The notes under the pieces: generated by a model
What the model saw: only the letters and a program-made list of their open reading frames with translations
Databases searched by the model: none
What the model was told of the DNA's origin: nothing
DNA from: Seohaeicola saemankumensis
Lineage (GTDB): Bacteria; Pseudomonadota; Alphaproteobacteria; Rhodobacterales; Rhodobacteraceae
Assembly: GCF_020171285.1 (NCBI RefSeq)
Contig: NZ_JAIUZI010000015.1
Span: 1-64,000 of the forward strand
Reading direction: 5' to 3'
DNA length: 64,000 nt
In this document: in pieces, positions 39,871-48,136 of the stretch
Layout: every line of letters starts with the position of its first letter
Position numbering within the stretch: the stretch's first letter is position 1
Program-made: the position numbers and the translations under genes

Positions 39871-41662
39871 CTTCTTCTGGGCCGGAGGTCTCGCGACACT
39901 GCTGCGACAACGTAGAAAGCTGGTGCAGCAGACCACCCGCACGGATTGCGGCGTGGCTTGCGCGCTGAGCGTGTTGAACATGCTGGGACGCTCATCTGAC
40001 CCTGTGACAGCGGTGGAGACAATGGACCCTGATCGCAGTGGAACCGATTTGAACTCTCTGCGCCGTTTCTTCACCGACCATAACGGGCTTGAGGCGCAGG
40101 CAATGAAGGTCCCGGCCGACAAACTGGCCGGCATGTCGGGCCATCTGATCGTTCACATGACCCAGATGCACTACTTGGTGGTGCTGCGGGCAAGTCGGCT
40201 GGGTGTTCTGGTTTTTGACCCTTCGATGGGACCGGTGTTTTATCCGCAAGCGGATTTCGCGGCCCTGTACTCGGGCGTTCTGCTTCAAGTTTCCGGACGT
40301 TTCACGGGTCAGAACCTGCCGGTGGTCAGAAAACCACACCCGATCATGGGCGGCGGCTTCAAGCGCGGAATCGAGCCGCTGGCATTGTTTGTCACCGGCA
40401 TGGCTTCCCGGTTGCTGGAATGTGCACTGCTGCTATGCGTTGTGGCGGTTTTGTACCTCGTTTTGAATCAATCCAGTTTCCCGTCGATGCTGTTGGCGTT
40501 TGCGCTGATCGCGATTTGCGGTGGAGTTCTCGTTCTTACCCGTCAAATCAGGTTCGAAGGGGAGGACGCCTGGATCCGAAAGAAACAGTCGAGGCTGTGG
40601 CGCGATCTGATGCGCACCTCGTTGAAGGGACGTGATTTGCACGGCTTCCGTGGCCGCTACGAGCGCGAAGTCGCGGGATCCGTGCGGCGCGGTATCACCG
40701 TTACGATTCCGCAACAAGCGCAGATTCCCGCCACGCTTGGCGGCGTGGCAGTGATGACGTTGGCACTGGCGCTGCTAAGCCCTTGGCTGAGCCTTTTGTA
40801 CGCGGCGCTCTTTGGTGCAGTGGTTGTCGTCACTCAACTGGACTCGGTGCAGGTCTGCCGTCGGTCGGTGCGCGGCAATATCGGGCGCTATTCCAAGCTG
40901 ACCCACGGAAACGATCTGATCAACTCTGCCGCCGGGCCGGAGTTGATCGGTGAGTTCGCGAAATGGAGCGTAATCGGTTTTGCGGGGATGAGCGTCTTGA
41001 CCGGATCACTGCCGGCTGTGGCACTGATGTTCTGGATTCTGACCGGTATGCAGATCGTTCCGATCGATTTCCGAAAGGCGATGGTGTTGGCCCCGGTGTT
41101 CAGCGCGCGTGAACCGGTACCCGCATTGACCGGGTCCGAAGTGCCGCTTCGCCGCCAGAAAGTGGTGGGCACCGTGGATCTGAAAGCGACACGGACCCGT
41201 CAGCAGCTTCGCATTGATGGGATCTCGCCACTGACCATGACGTTACAGCAGCCAGATCTGACTGTTCGTGAGCAGCGGCTGATCCTGGCCGATATCGTGG
41301 CAACGGCGTTTCGTAATCTGCCGGAACAAGATCGGCCGGACATAGGGCCGATCCGGATCTTTGGGCCGGGGCAGGAGGCCAGTCAAGCTGATTTCGAACA
41401 CCTGATGATTGCGCGCGAAGCGACTGTTGCCGCGACCACGCTGCCTGTTCCAGTGGACACCCGCAAGACGCTGGATAGCGGATTGCAAGACGCTGTCCTG
41501 CGCGATCTCTACAGCTGTGACCCACAGGATTTCCCGGTCTTCTGGGATGTGCGTAACAAGATGAAGCTGGAGGAGTTGCAGCGCCGTATCGACACCGTCG
41601 GACTGGCGCGGGCAGGTCACATGACGATGTCCCGGCTCACCATTCTTGAAAGGGCAGGATGA
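39857..41662 (+). CDS. C39-peptidase membrane protein, NHLM ABC1-like, without ATPase motifs
   Basis: A 601-residue protein. Residues 20-150 are a C39 peptidase domain: Gln25 (oxyanion), Cys31 in TDCGVACALSVLNMLG, His105 in MHYLVVL and Asp121 in VFDPSMG, all catalytic residues present. A membrane domain follows with hydrophobic segments at about 182-204, 209-228, 290-330 and 370-400, as in ABC exporters. The final 190 residues stand where the ATPase should be, but no Walker A, LSGGQ, Walker B or H-loop is seen; KVVGTVDLKATRTRQQLRIDGIS may be a relic of its first strands. It should cut the leader of the repeat protein after GG. Confidence 0.87.
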   Translation: MLRSSFFWAGGLATLLRQRRKLVQQTTRTDCGVACALSVLNMLGRSSDPVTAVETMDPDRSGTDLNSLRRFFTDHNGLEAQAMKVPADKLAGMSGHLIVHMTQMHYLVVLRASRLGVLVFDPSMGPVFYPQADFAALYSGVLLQVSGRFTGQNLPVVRKPHPIMGGGFKRGIEPLALFVTGMASRLLECALLLCVVAVLYLVLNQSSFPSMLLAFALIAICGGVLVLTRQIRFEGEDAWIRKKQSRLWRDLMRTSLKGRDLHGFRGRYEREVAGSVRRGITVTIPQQAQIPATLGGVAVMTLALALLSPWLSLLYAALFGAVVVVTQLDSVQVCRRSVRGNIGRYSKLTHGNDLINSAAGPELIGEFAKWSVIGFAGMSVLTGSLPAVALMFWILTGMQIVPIDFRKAMVLAPVFSAREPVPALTGSEVPLRRQKVVGTVDLKATRTRQQLRIDGISPLTMTLQQPDLTVREQRLILADIVATAFRNLPEQDRPDIGPIRIFGPGQEASQADFEHLMIAREATVAATTLPVPVDTRKTLDSGLQDAVLRDLYSCDPQDFPVFWDVRNKMKLEELQRRIDTVGLARAGHMTMSRLTILERAG

Positions 41663-42897
41663 TGCCGGTTGTGTTCCCGATGATGGGTGATTTGTGGCCG
41701 TACAAAGAGGCCGCCGTACCCCCCGAGCTCGCATCATTGCCACTGGATATTTTCCTGACCAATCCCAAGGGCAGCAGCATCACCGCCGCGAAATGGACCG
41801 TTGTGTCTGATCCGGCGGTGGCCCCTCGGGCCAGCTATGCGCTGCGTTTGCTATGCCGCGATGGCGAGGGGCAACTGGCGCGATGGGAGCCAGTACGTGG
41901 GGTATGGCATCCTGTCGCCAGGTTCCCGGTACCGCCCGGCGATATGGCCTGTTCGGTGATCGAACTGAAGGGCATCGTGCTAAGTAACGTAGAAACTCCC
42001 GAAGCGCTCGGACAGCGCTTACGAAATCTGTTGCAGTCGGAACTTTCGGAAATGAAATCCTACCGTATCCTGTCCAAGATACTTTCGGTGATGTCGATCA
42101 TCATCCTGTTTTTCTCGGTTCGGGCTGGGGTGGAATCAAACGCAATTGAGCCTTTCTTGCTGATCTTTGCGCTTGCCGTAGGAGTGGGCATGTTGGCCGT
42201 CGGCCTTCGTGCGCGTTGCCGGACCATCAGCGAAACTGGAATGATCCGGGTGCGAGAACAGTTCCAGTTCGAATATCAACCGGCAGTGCACAAGACGCTG
42301 ACACTGAACAATGTGACCACGCTTCTGAAAGAATATGACCGCAAACGCGAAGAGGATGCCGTGATCTTCGGCTTTCTTCTTCTGCTGTGTTTCGTCTACT
42401 TTATTTCGCCTCTTGTGGTGATAGGTGTAATTGTCGCCTTGATCGTTACCACGCTGATGACCGGCGATCTGAAGTCTCTGCGAATTCTCAGCGTGGCCTT
42501 TGACCGGTCTGAAACCCGCTTGGAACATGCATTCCTGTCCTTCAGGGCCGGTGATGACCGGCTCAGTCCTCCGGCCTTGAGGGATGCCAAAAAACAAGTG
42601 CTGCGCGACCGTATCCGGCGGTATGGCGACATGATGGGCAAGGTTCGCGAAACACAAGCAAAGGTGCGTCTGACTCAGGACATAAGCATGGCCGTCGCGT
42701 TTTTGATAATCTTTTCGGCCTATGCCTTTCCGATCGCGGCCGGGTTCCAGAAGATGTCGATCGCGACGCGGGATTCTCTTGTAGAGACCTCGTTGTTCTC
42801 GGTGGCGCCGGTGATCATCCTGCTGAGTATTGCCAAAACCACGGTGGCACTTGCTCAGGTCGCCAATCGGCGCATCATCGCCATGGCCAAGGGCTGA
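41659..42897 (+). CDS. second exporter membrane protein, NHLM ABC2-like, without ATPase domain
   Basis: A 412-residue protein. Residues 1-130 are soluble and contain a small beta-rich region (TAAKWTVVSDPAV; RLLCRDGEG; WHPVARFPVPPG). The rest has about six hydrophobic segments with long cytoplasmic loops (MSIIILFFSV; FLLIFALAVGVGMLAVG; FLLLLCFVYFISPLVVIGVIV; AVAFLIIFSAYAFPI; VAPVIILLSIAKTTV), the layout of an ABC exporter membrane domain. The protein ends just after the last segment, where an ATPase domain would begin. Start and upstream stop overlap (ATGATG). It resembles the second transporter of NHLM systems, cut before its ATPase. Assignment by layout only. Confidence 0.72.
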   Translation: MMPVVFPMMGDLWPYKEAAVPPELASLPLDIFLTNPKGSSITAAKWTVVSDPAVAPRASYALRLLCRDGEGQLARWEPVRGVWHPVARFPVPPGDMACSVIELKGIVLSNVETPEALGQRLRNLLQSELSEMKSYRILSKILSVMSIIILFFSVRAGVESNAIEPFLLIFALAVGVGMLAVGLRARCRTISETGMIRVREQFQFEYQPAVHKTLTLNNVTTLLKEYDRKREEDAVIFGFLLLLCFVYFISPLVVIGVIVALIVTTLMTGDLKSLRILSVAFDRSETRLEHAFLSFRAGDDRLSPPALRDAKKQVLRDRIRRYGDMMGKVRETQAKVRLTQDISMAVAFLIIFSAYAFPIAAGFQKMSIATRDSLVETSLFSVAPVIILLSIAKTTVALAQVANRRIIAMAKG

Positions 42898-42918
42898 ACT
42901 GACCTGAATGTAACAAAA

Positions 42919-42942
42919 AGAGCGCCGGCGGTCCGGCGCTCT
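42919..42942. terminator. bidirectional terminator between exporter and oxygenase genes
   Basis: AGAGCGCCGG (42919-42928) pairs perfectly with CCGGCGCTCT (42933-42942) around CGGT. It is preceded by AAAAAG, which gives a U-run on the minus strand, so it ends the convergent oxygenase transcript well and the exporter transcript less strongly. Confidence 0.85.
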
Positions 42943-42967
42943 TGGCATGGGGCAGCTCGCTGTCCGG

Positions 42968-43651
42968 TTACTTGGACTTCGGCTTGACCTTTTGATTGAT
43001 GTTAAAGCTGATGATCACCCGTTCGCCGTCACGACCCTTGGCATTCGACAGGTTTGGTTCGACGCTGTGGTACAGCCAGCTCGGGAAGAACAGCATCTTG
43101 CCTGCGACCGGCTTGACTTTGACCTTGGTCCAGCATTCGGTTTTCCGTTTCGTGTTCGGCATATAGCTGGCGTAGTTCATCAGGTTCACGGTGCGCGGGT
43201 CGATGAATTCAATCTGTCCGGCCCCTTCGGGCGCCTGCACGTAGTAGACGCCGCTCCACAGCGCGCCGGGGTGGATATGGGCACGGTTCGAGCTGCCCGG
43301 CGGGTTCGAAATCGACCACATGGTCGTGACTTCGAGATGACGTCCCTTGTTGTAACCCAGATTGTCGGACACGCCTGCGGCCACCTTGTGAATCCGATTG
43401 GTCAGGCGGGTGAACTTGCTGTCTTTGTGCAGGTTGTTATGGCTGTGCCAACCGCCCAGCGACCGGAAATTGGAACGTTCGATGCCTTTTGCGTCCCGTT
43501 CCCGTTCTTGGGTGATTGCGGCAAGAATCTCTTTGTTCATCGATTCCGCATCGTGCAGGAGCGTTGAAAAGACCAGCGTCGGGAAATAGTCGTCGCGGCG
43601 CAGTTCGTCCTGTCCGCTTTCGCTTTCGATCTGGCAAACGGTTCGTGTCAT
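42968..43651 (-). CDS. 2-oxoglutarate/Fe(II)-dependent oxygenase (TIGR02466-like)
   Basis: A 227-residue double-stranded beta-helix oxygenase. NRAHIHPGALWSGVYYV provides the first iron-ligand strand (His125/His127), and FFPSWLYHSVEPN carries the distal His195; Arg211 in GERVIISFNI is placed to hold 2-oxoglutarate. The GGWHSHNNL segment at 66-74 and the overall layout match the TIGR02466/PF13759 group of putative hydroxylases. ATG 43651 follows GAGGAG at good spacing. Substrates of the group are mostly unknown. Its place against the repeat-protein exporter makes Asp/Asn hydroxylation of that protein a testable idea; co-regulation is not shown. Confidence 0.85.
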   Translation of the reverse strand: MTRTVCQIESESGQDELRRDDYFPTLVFSTLLHDAESMNKEILAAITQERERDAKGIERSNFRSLGGWHSHNNLHKDSKFTRLTNRIHKVAAGVSDNLGYNKGRHLEVTTMWSISNPPGSSNRAHIHPGALWSGVYYVQAPEGAGQIEFIDPRTVNLMNYASYMPNTKRKTECWTKVKVKPVAGKMLFFPSWLYHSVEPNLSNAKGRDGERVIISFNINQKVKPKSK

Positions 43652-43700
43652 GTAATTCTCCTCGTAGTTAGAACGGACACTCGGGCTGAAATTGCCCTTT

Positions 43701-43955
43701 TTATGAGTTTGAAATGGATGTGAAACGCCGACGGGGATAGTCGGCGCTCGGCGGACGGGGCTGCATCCGGATAGCGGCGGCAGCGATACTGACGATGAAA
43801 AGCAGGGCGCCCGACGCGCGATTGAGCGATCCGGCAAGGATCGGGCGCGGTAAAAGGCGATAGATGGGCAAAGGTTTGTTGAATGGCAAGGAATGGATCC
43901 GCATGTCGCGCGGCCAGTCCGAGGTCACAAATACAGGTTCGAGTATCTTCAACAT
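43701..43955 (-). CDS. possible small membrane protein upstream of the oxygenase
   Basis: An 84-codon frame with a coding-like third-position G/C bias. The product has a polar N-terminus, one hydrophobic stretch at about residues 48-61 (GALLFIVSIAAAAI) and a basic Pro/Arg-rich tail. The ribosome-binding site is weak. It ends 50 bases before the oxygenase start, so it could be co-transcribed with it. No family was recognised, and the frame may be chance. Confidence 0.35.
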   Translation of the reverse strand: MLKILEPVFVTSDWPRDMRIHSLPFNKPLPIYRLLPRPILAGSLNRASGALLFIVSIAAAAIRMQPRPPSADYPRRRFTSISNS

Positions 43956-44444
43956 TTACACTCAACCCGCTCACATGACGTGATCGGGTCATCCTGTTTG
44001 GGCGCATGCACGCCATCCAATGCCCAAAGTGGGCTCACACTACTCTCACATTTACGCAGCAGACACCGGATCACTCCCGGTTTTGACACGTCAGCACACA
44101 CTGAAGTTTTGCATTTTTCTTGCTGCCCGTAAGGAGCTTATGGAGTAGTGCGACACCTTGCCGCATAATCTGATGAGCCTTTGACTTAGCTGATTTCGTG
44201 TCGATGGGGAAAATTCCGCAGCTGACGTCACAGGTGACAAAAACAAAGAAAACGTATCCGTTATCCCCGATGCCAGTCTTGACAGGTTGATCATGGCGAT
44301 GAAACGCTGACCCTGTCTAGACGACGCTGGCAAGGCGGCGCCGAAGTCTGGGATGCGCCACGGCATGTGGGGCGACCGGACTCGCTGTCTTGCCCTTGGG
44401 GATGCGTTGAAAGACCTCACAAAAGAAACAACGGGAGAATTCTT
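43956..44444 (+). other. long upstream region of the TAXI/TRAP operon
   Basis: A 489-base stretch without a convincing gene. It is more AT-rich than its surroundings. TTGACA elements occur near 44083 and 44280, but neither has a good -10 at 16-18 bases. GCTGACGTCACAGGTGACA at 44220-44238 contains a TGACGTCA palindrome that could be an operator. It must hold the promoter of the TAXI gene. Confidence 0.4.
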
Positions 44445-45413
44445 ATGACATCTCACAGCAAGCTGAGCCTAGGGGCGCTGGTCGTTTCGGCCATGATGGC
44501 ACCTGCGGCGTTTGCTCAGGAATATATCACGATCGGGACCGGTGGCGTGACCGGGGTCTACTACCCCACAGGCGGTGCGATCTGTCGTCTGGTCAACAAG
44601 GGGCGCAAGGAACACGGGTTCAAATGTGCCGTCGAATCCACGGGTGGTTCTGTTTACAACATCAACACGATCCGCGAAGGCGAGCTGGACTTTGGGGTGG
44701 CGCAGTCGGACTGGCAGTTCCATGCTTACAACGGCAGTTCCAAGTTTCAGGACGCTGGCAAGTTCGAAAAGCTGCGGGCGGTGTTCTCGGTCCACCCGGA
44801 ACCGTTCACGCTTGTGGCGCGCGCGGATGCGGGCATCAAAAGCTTTGATGATCTGAAGGGCAAGCGGGTCAACATCGGCAATCCGGGATCCGGTCAACGC
44901 GGCACTATGGAAGTCGTGCTGGAAGCCAAGGAAATGTCGGTCAAGGATTTTGCTCTTGCGACCGAACTGAAAGCGGCCGAGCAGTCGGCGGCTCTGTGTG
45001 ACAACCAGATCGACGCCATGGTTTACACCGTCGGGCATCCCTCGGGTTCGATCCAGGAAGCTACCACCGCTTGCGACAGTGTGCTGGTCGACGTGTCCGG
45101 CCCGGGCATTGACCGCCTTGTGAACGACAACTCGTTCTACCGCAAAGCGACCATTGTCGGCGGTGTGTATCGCGGTAACCCGGATGACACTCACACCTTT
45201 GGCGTTGGGGCGACCCTGGTGACATCGGCTGATGTGTCCGAAGACGCGGTCTATGCGCTGGTTTCGGCGGTGTTCGAGAACTTTGACGCGTTCAAGAAGC
45301 TGCACCCGGCGTTTGCCAATCTCAAGCCGGAGGAAATGATCAAGGACGGCCTCTCCGCACCTCTGCACCCGGGAGCGGTGAAATACTACAAAGAAAAAGG
45401 CTGGATGGAATAA
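44445..45413 (+). CDS. TAXI-family TRAP transporter binding protein
   Basis: A 322-residue periplasmic binding protein. Signal peptide residues 1-24 end AAFA before QEYITIGTG. The family motifs are TGGVTGVYYPTGGAICRLVN (about 30-50), GELDFGVAQSDWQFHAYNG and KGKRVNIGNPGSGQRGTMEVV. TAXI proteins deliver substrate to fused TRAP permeases and use ion gradients rather than ATP. ATG 44445 follows GGGAGA. The ligand is unknown; relatives bind acidic amino acids or dicarboxylates. Confidence 0.93.
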   Translation: MTSHSKLSLGALVVSAMMAPAAFAQEYITIGTGGVTGVYYPTGGAICRLVNKGRKEHGFKCAVESTGGSVYNINTIREGELDFGVAQSDWQFHAYNGSSKFQDAGKFEKLRAVFSVHPEPFTLVARADAGIKSFDDLKGKRVNIGNPGSGQRGTMEVVLEAKEMSVKDFALATELKAAEQSAALCDNQIDAMVYTVGHPSGSIQEATTACDSVLVDVSGPGIDRLVNDNSFYRKATIVGGVYRGNPDDTHTFGVGATLVTSADVSEDAVYALVSAVFENFDAFKKLHPAFANLKPEEMIKDGLSAPLHPGAVKYYKEKGWME

Positions 45414-45431
45414 TCCCATACTGACCAAAAG

Positions 45432-45455
45432 CGGGGCGTGTGGACACGCGCCCCG
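45432..45455 (+). terminator. hairpin between TAXI and TRAP permease genes
   Basis: CGGGGCG (45432-45438) pairs with CGCCCCG (45449-45455), extended by TGT/ACA. It lies 19 bases after the TAXI stop and has no U-run, matching the hairpins after the other two binding-protein genes in this window. Confidence 0.6.
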
Positions 45456-45526
45456 TTCCGACCCGGAAAACCGGGCGATTAAGAGCTGCATCAAGAATAA
45501 TCTGCGGCCAACAGGGAGAAATCGTG

Positions 45527-48136
45527 ATGTCGACTGACGCATCGGGCAACCGTCCGCTGAGTGAAGAAGAACTACAGGAACTGGTCGCTTCTTCGGATGC
45601 GGGCGCCCGCGATCCCGCAGGTTCTATTGGCCTGTTCCTGGCCATCGTTGCCGTTATATGGTCGGTTTTTCAGGTGGTTCTGGCTTCGCCCATGGCTAAT
45701 GTCTTGCTGCCTGGAAGCGTCGTCAACAACTCCCGTCAGATTCACTTGGCTTTTGCGATTTTCTTGGCCTACATGGCCTATCCGGCGCTGAAATCCAGCC
45801 CTCGCCACTACATTCCGATCCAGGACTGGATCATGGCGATCGCCGGCACTTTCGTCGCGCTTTACGGTTACATTTTCTACAACAAAATCGTCGCCTCGGG
45901 CGGGCTGGCCGATGACACCGACAAATGGGTCGCTCTTGTAGGGTTGCTGTTGTTGTTCGAGGCTGCGCGTCGTGCTTTGGGGCCGGCTATGGCCATCATA
46001 GCGGTGATTTTCCTGTTCTACGTGTTCTTCGGGGCCTCCGATTGGGTGCCCGAGGTAATCCGTTGGAAGGGCGCCAGCCTGAAAAAGGCGATGAGCCATA
46101 TGTGGATCACGTCCGAGGGCGTCTTTGGCATCGCACTGGGCGTTTCGACCAAGTTTGTGTTTCTCTTCGTTCTGTTTGGTGCGCTTTTGGACAAGGCCGG
46201 GGCAGGCAATTACTTTATTAAGATGGCCTTTGGCGCGTTGGGGCACCTGCGAGGCGGCCCGGCCAAGGCTGCTGTCGTTGGCTCTGCGGCGACCGGCCTG
46301 ATCTCTGGCTCGTCGATTGCCAACGTGGTGACAACGGGCACCTTTACCATCCCGTTGATGAAGCGTGTCGGCTTTAGTTCAGAACAGGCCGGTTCGGTGG
46401 AGGTCGCCTCTTCGGTCAACGGTCAGATCATGCCCCCCGTTATGGGGGCGGCTGCATTTCTAATGGTGGAGTATGTCGGGATCTCTTACGTGGAAGTGAT
46501 CACCCACGCATTCCTGCCCGCAGCGATTTCTTATGTCGCGCTGGTCTATATCGTGCATCTGGAAGCGGTGAAGCGGAACATGCCTACGCTGGGCAACCGC
46601 GTGGTGTCGATGGGCAAGACGATAGGCGGTATGGCGCTGTTCTTTGCTGGGTTTGCGGCGCTGTGCTACGGCGTGCAATACCCGGTCAAGTGGATCATCG
46701 CTTTGATGCCCGGCGCGTCGGGGCCGACGCTGTCTGCGCTCGTGGTGCTCGCCTATGTGGTTCTGCTTTGGCTGGCGTCGGGGGTTGAGGACCTTGTACC
46801 TGACGACCCCAATGCCAAGGAAGTCGAATTGCCGGTGGTCGGCGAGATCTACAAGGCCGGGCTGCACTACCTGTTGCCAATCATCGTGTTGGTCTACTTC
46901 CTGATGATCGAACAGAAATCGCCGGGCCTGTCCGCATTTTGGGCCACAGCCCTTCTGTTCGTGATCCTTCTGACGCAAAAGCCTCTCAAGTCCATTTTCC
47001 GGGGCGAGAGCGATACCGCAAATGCCTTTATGTCCGGGGTAGGGGATTTGTGGCAGGGTATGATCGACGGCGCCCGCAACATGATCGGAATTGCGCTGGC
47101 AACGGCTACGGCCGGTGTCATTGTCGGCACCGTGACGCTGACGGGAGTTGGTCAGGTGATGGCCGATCTGGTCGAGTTCATGTCGGGCGGCAACCTGATT
47201 CTGATGCTGATCATGGTCGGTCTTTTGTCCCTTGTTCTGGGCATGGGGCTTCCAACAACGGCAAACTACATCGTGGTCAGTTCGCTGATGGCCGGGGTCG
47301 TGGTGGAACTGGGCGCGCAGTCAGGGTTGATCGTGCCGCTGATCGCGGTGCATCTGTTTGTGTTCTACTTCGGCATCATGGCCGACGTGACGCCGCCGGT
47401 GGGGTTGGCGAGCTTTGCCGCCGCCGCGGTGTCGGGGGGCGACGCGATCCGTACCGGGTTCATCGCCTTCTTCTACAGCTTGCGGACCGTTGCCCTGCCA
47501 TTCGTGTTCATCTTCAATACCGACCTGCTGCTGATCGACGTGGGATGGGTTGGTGGTATTATCGTGGCCATATCTGCGACAATCGCGATCCTGATCTTTA
47601 CCGCTGGCACCATGGGGTACTTCATTACCCGCAATCGGATTTATGAAAGCGTTGCGTTGATCCTGATCGCCTTTGCGCTTTTCCGGCCGGATTTCTTCAT
47701 GAACCGTATCCAACCGCCTTTTAGCGCCGTTGAACCTGCAGAGTTGGTGCAGAAGTTGGATGGCGCGCCGTCAGGTGGCGAATTGCGAATTGTCGTAAGC
47801 GGTCCGGATTTCGACACCGGAGAGACCAAGGAAACCACGCTGATTATGCCGATCGGCGAAGAACCGGATGGGCAGGCTCGGCTCGACTCCTTCGGCTTGC
47901 TGCTTCTGCCGGAGGACGGGATCGTGAAGCTGGACGAACCGATGTTCGGCACACCGGTTGCACCCAGCCTTGAGAGCTTTGACTTCTACGCGGACGACCC
48001 GGTGCAGATCGTGTCGATCCAGGCTCCGGCCAGCCAGTTGCCCAAGGAACTGGTGTTCATTCCCGCGCTGTTCTTGCTAGCTCTGGTAGCTATGCTGCAA
48101 AGGGGGCGCGCGGCCAGAGAAGGAGTACCGGCATGA
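45527..48136 (+). CDS. fused TRAP transporter permease with DUF3394-like tail
   Basis: An 869-residue integral membrane protein that fuses the DctQ-like and DctM-like subunits, the usual partner of TAXI binding proteins. The first four or so helices (about 30-190) are the small-subunit part; the large part shows GAGNYFIKMAFGALGHLRGG, GSSIANVVTTGTFTIPLM, VNGQIMPPVMGAAAFLM and GLPTTANYIVVSSLMAGV. After the last permease helix, residues about 725-840 form a soluble domain (LRIVVSGPDFDTGETKETT) followed by one more helix, resembling DUF3394. ATG 45527 was preferred over a GTG three bases upstream. Its stop overlaps the UspA gene. Confidence 0.93.
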   Translation: MSTDASGNRPLSEEELQELVASSDAGARDPAGSIGLFLAIVAVIWSVFQVVLASPMANVLLPGSVVNNSRQIHLAFAIFLAYMAYPALKSSPRHYIPIQDWIMAIAGTFVALYGYIFYNKIVASGGLADDTDKWVALVGLLLLFEAARRALGPAMAIIAVIFLFYVFFGASDWVPEVIRWKGASLKKAMSHMWITSEGVFGIALGVSTKFVFLFVLFGALLDKAGAGNYFIKMAFGALGHLRGGPAKAAVVGSAATGLISGSSIANVVTTGTFTIPLMKRVGFSSEQAGSVEVASSVNGQIMPPVMGAAAFLMVEYVGISYVEVITHAFLPAAISYVALVYIVHLEAVKRNMPTLGNRVVSMGKTIGGMALFFAGFAALCYGVQYPVKWIIALMPGASGPTLSALVVLAYVVLLWLASGVEDLVPDDPNAKEVELPVVGEIYKAGLHYLLPIIVLVYFLMIEQKSPGLSAFWATALLFVILLTQKPLKSIFRGESDTANAFMSGVGDLWQGMIDGARNMIGIALATATAGVIVGTVTLTGVGQVMADLVEFMSGGNLILMLIMVGLLSLVLGMGLPTTANYIVVSSLMAGVVVELGAQSGLIVPLIAVHLFVFYFGIMADVTPPVGLASFAAAAVSGGDAIRTGFIAFFYSLRTVALPFVFIFNTDLLLIDVGWVGGIIVAISATIAILIFTAGTMGYFITRNRIYESVALILIAFALFRPDFFMNRIQPPFSAVEPAELVQKLDGAPSGGELRIVVSGPDFDTGETKETTLIMPIGEEPDGQARLDSFGLLLLPEDGIVKLDEPMFGTPVAPSLESFDFYADDPVQIVSIQAPASQLPKELVFIPALFLLALVAMLQRGRAAREGVPA

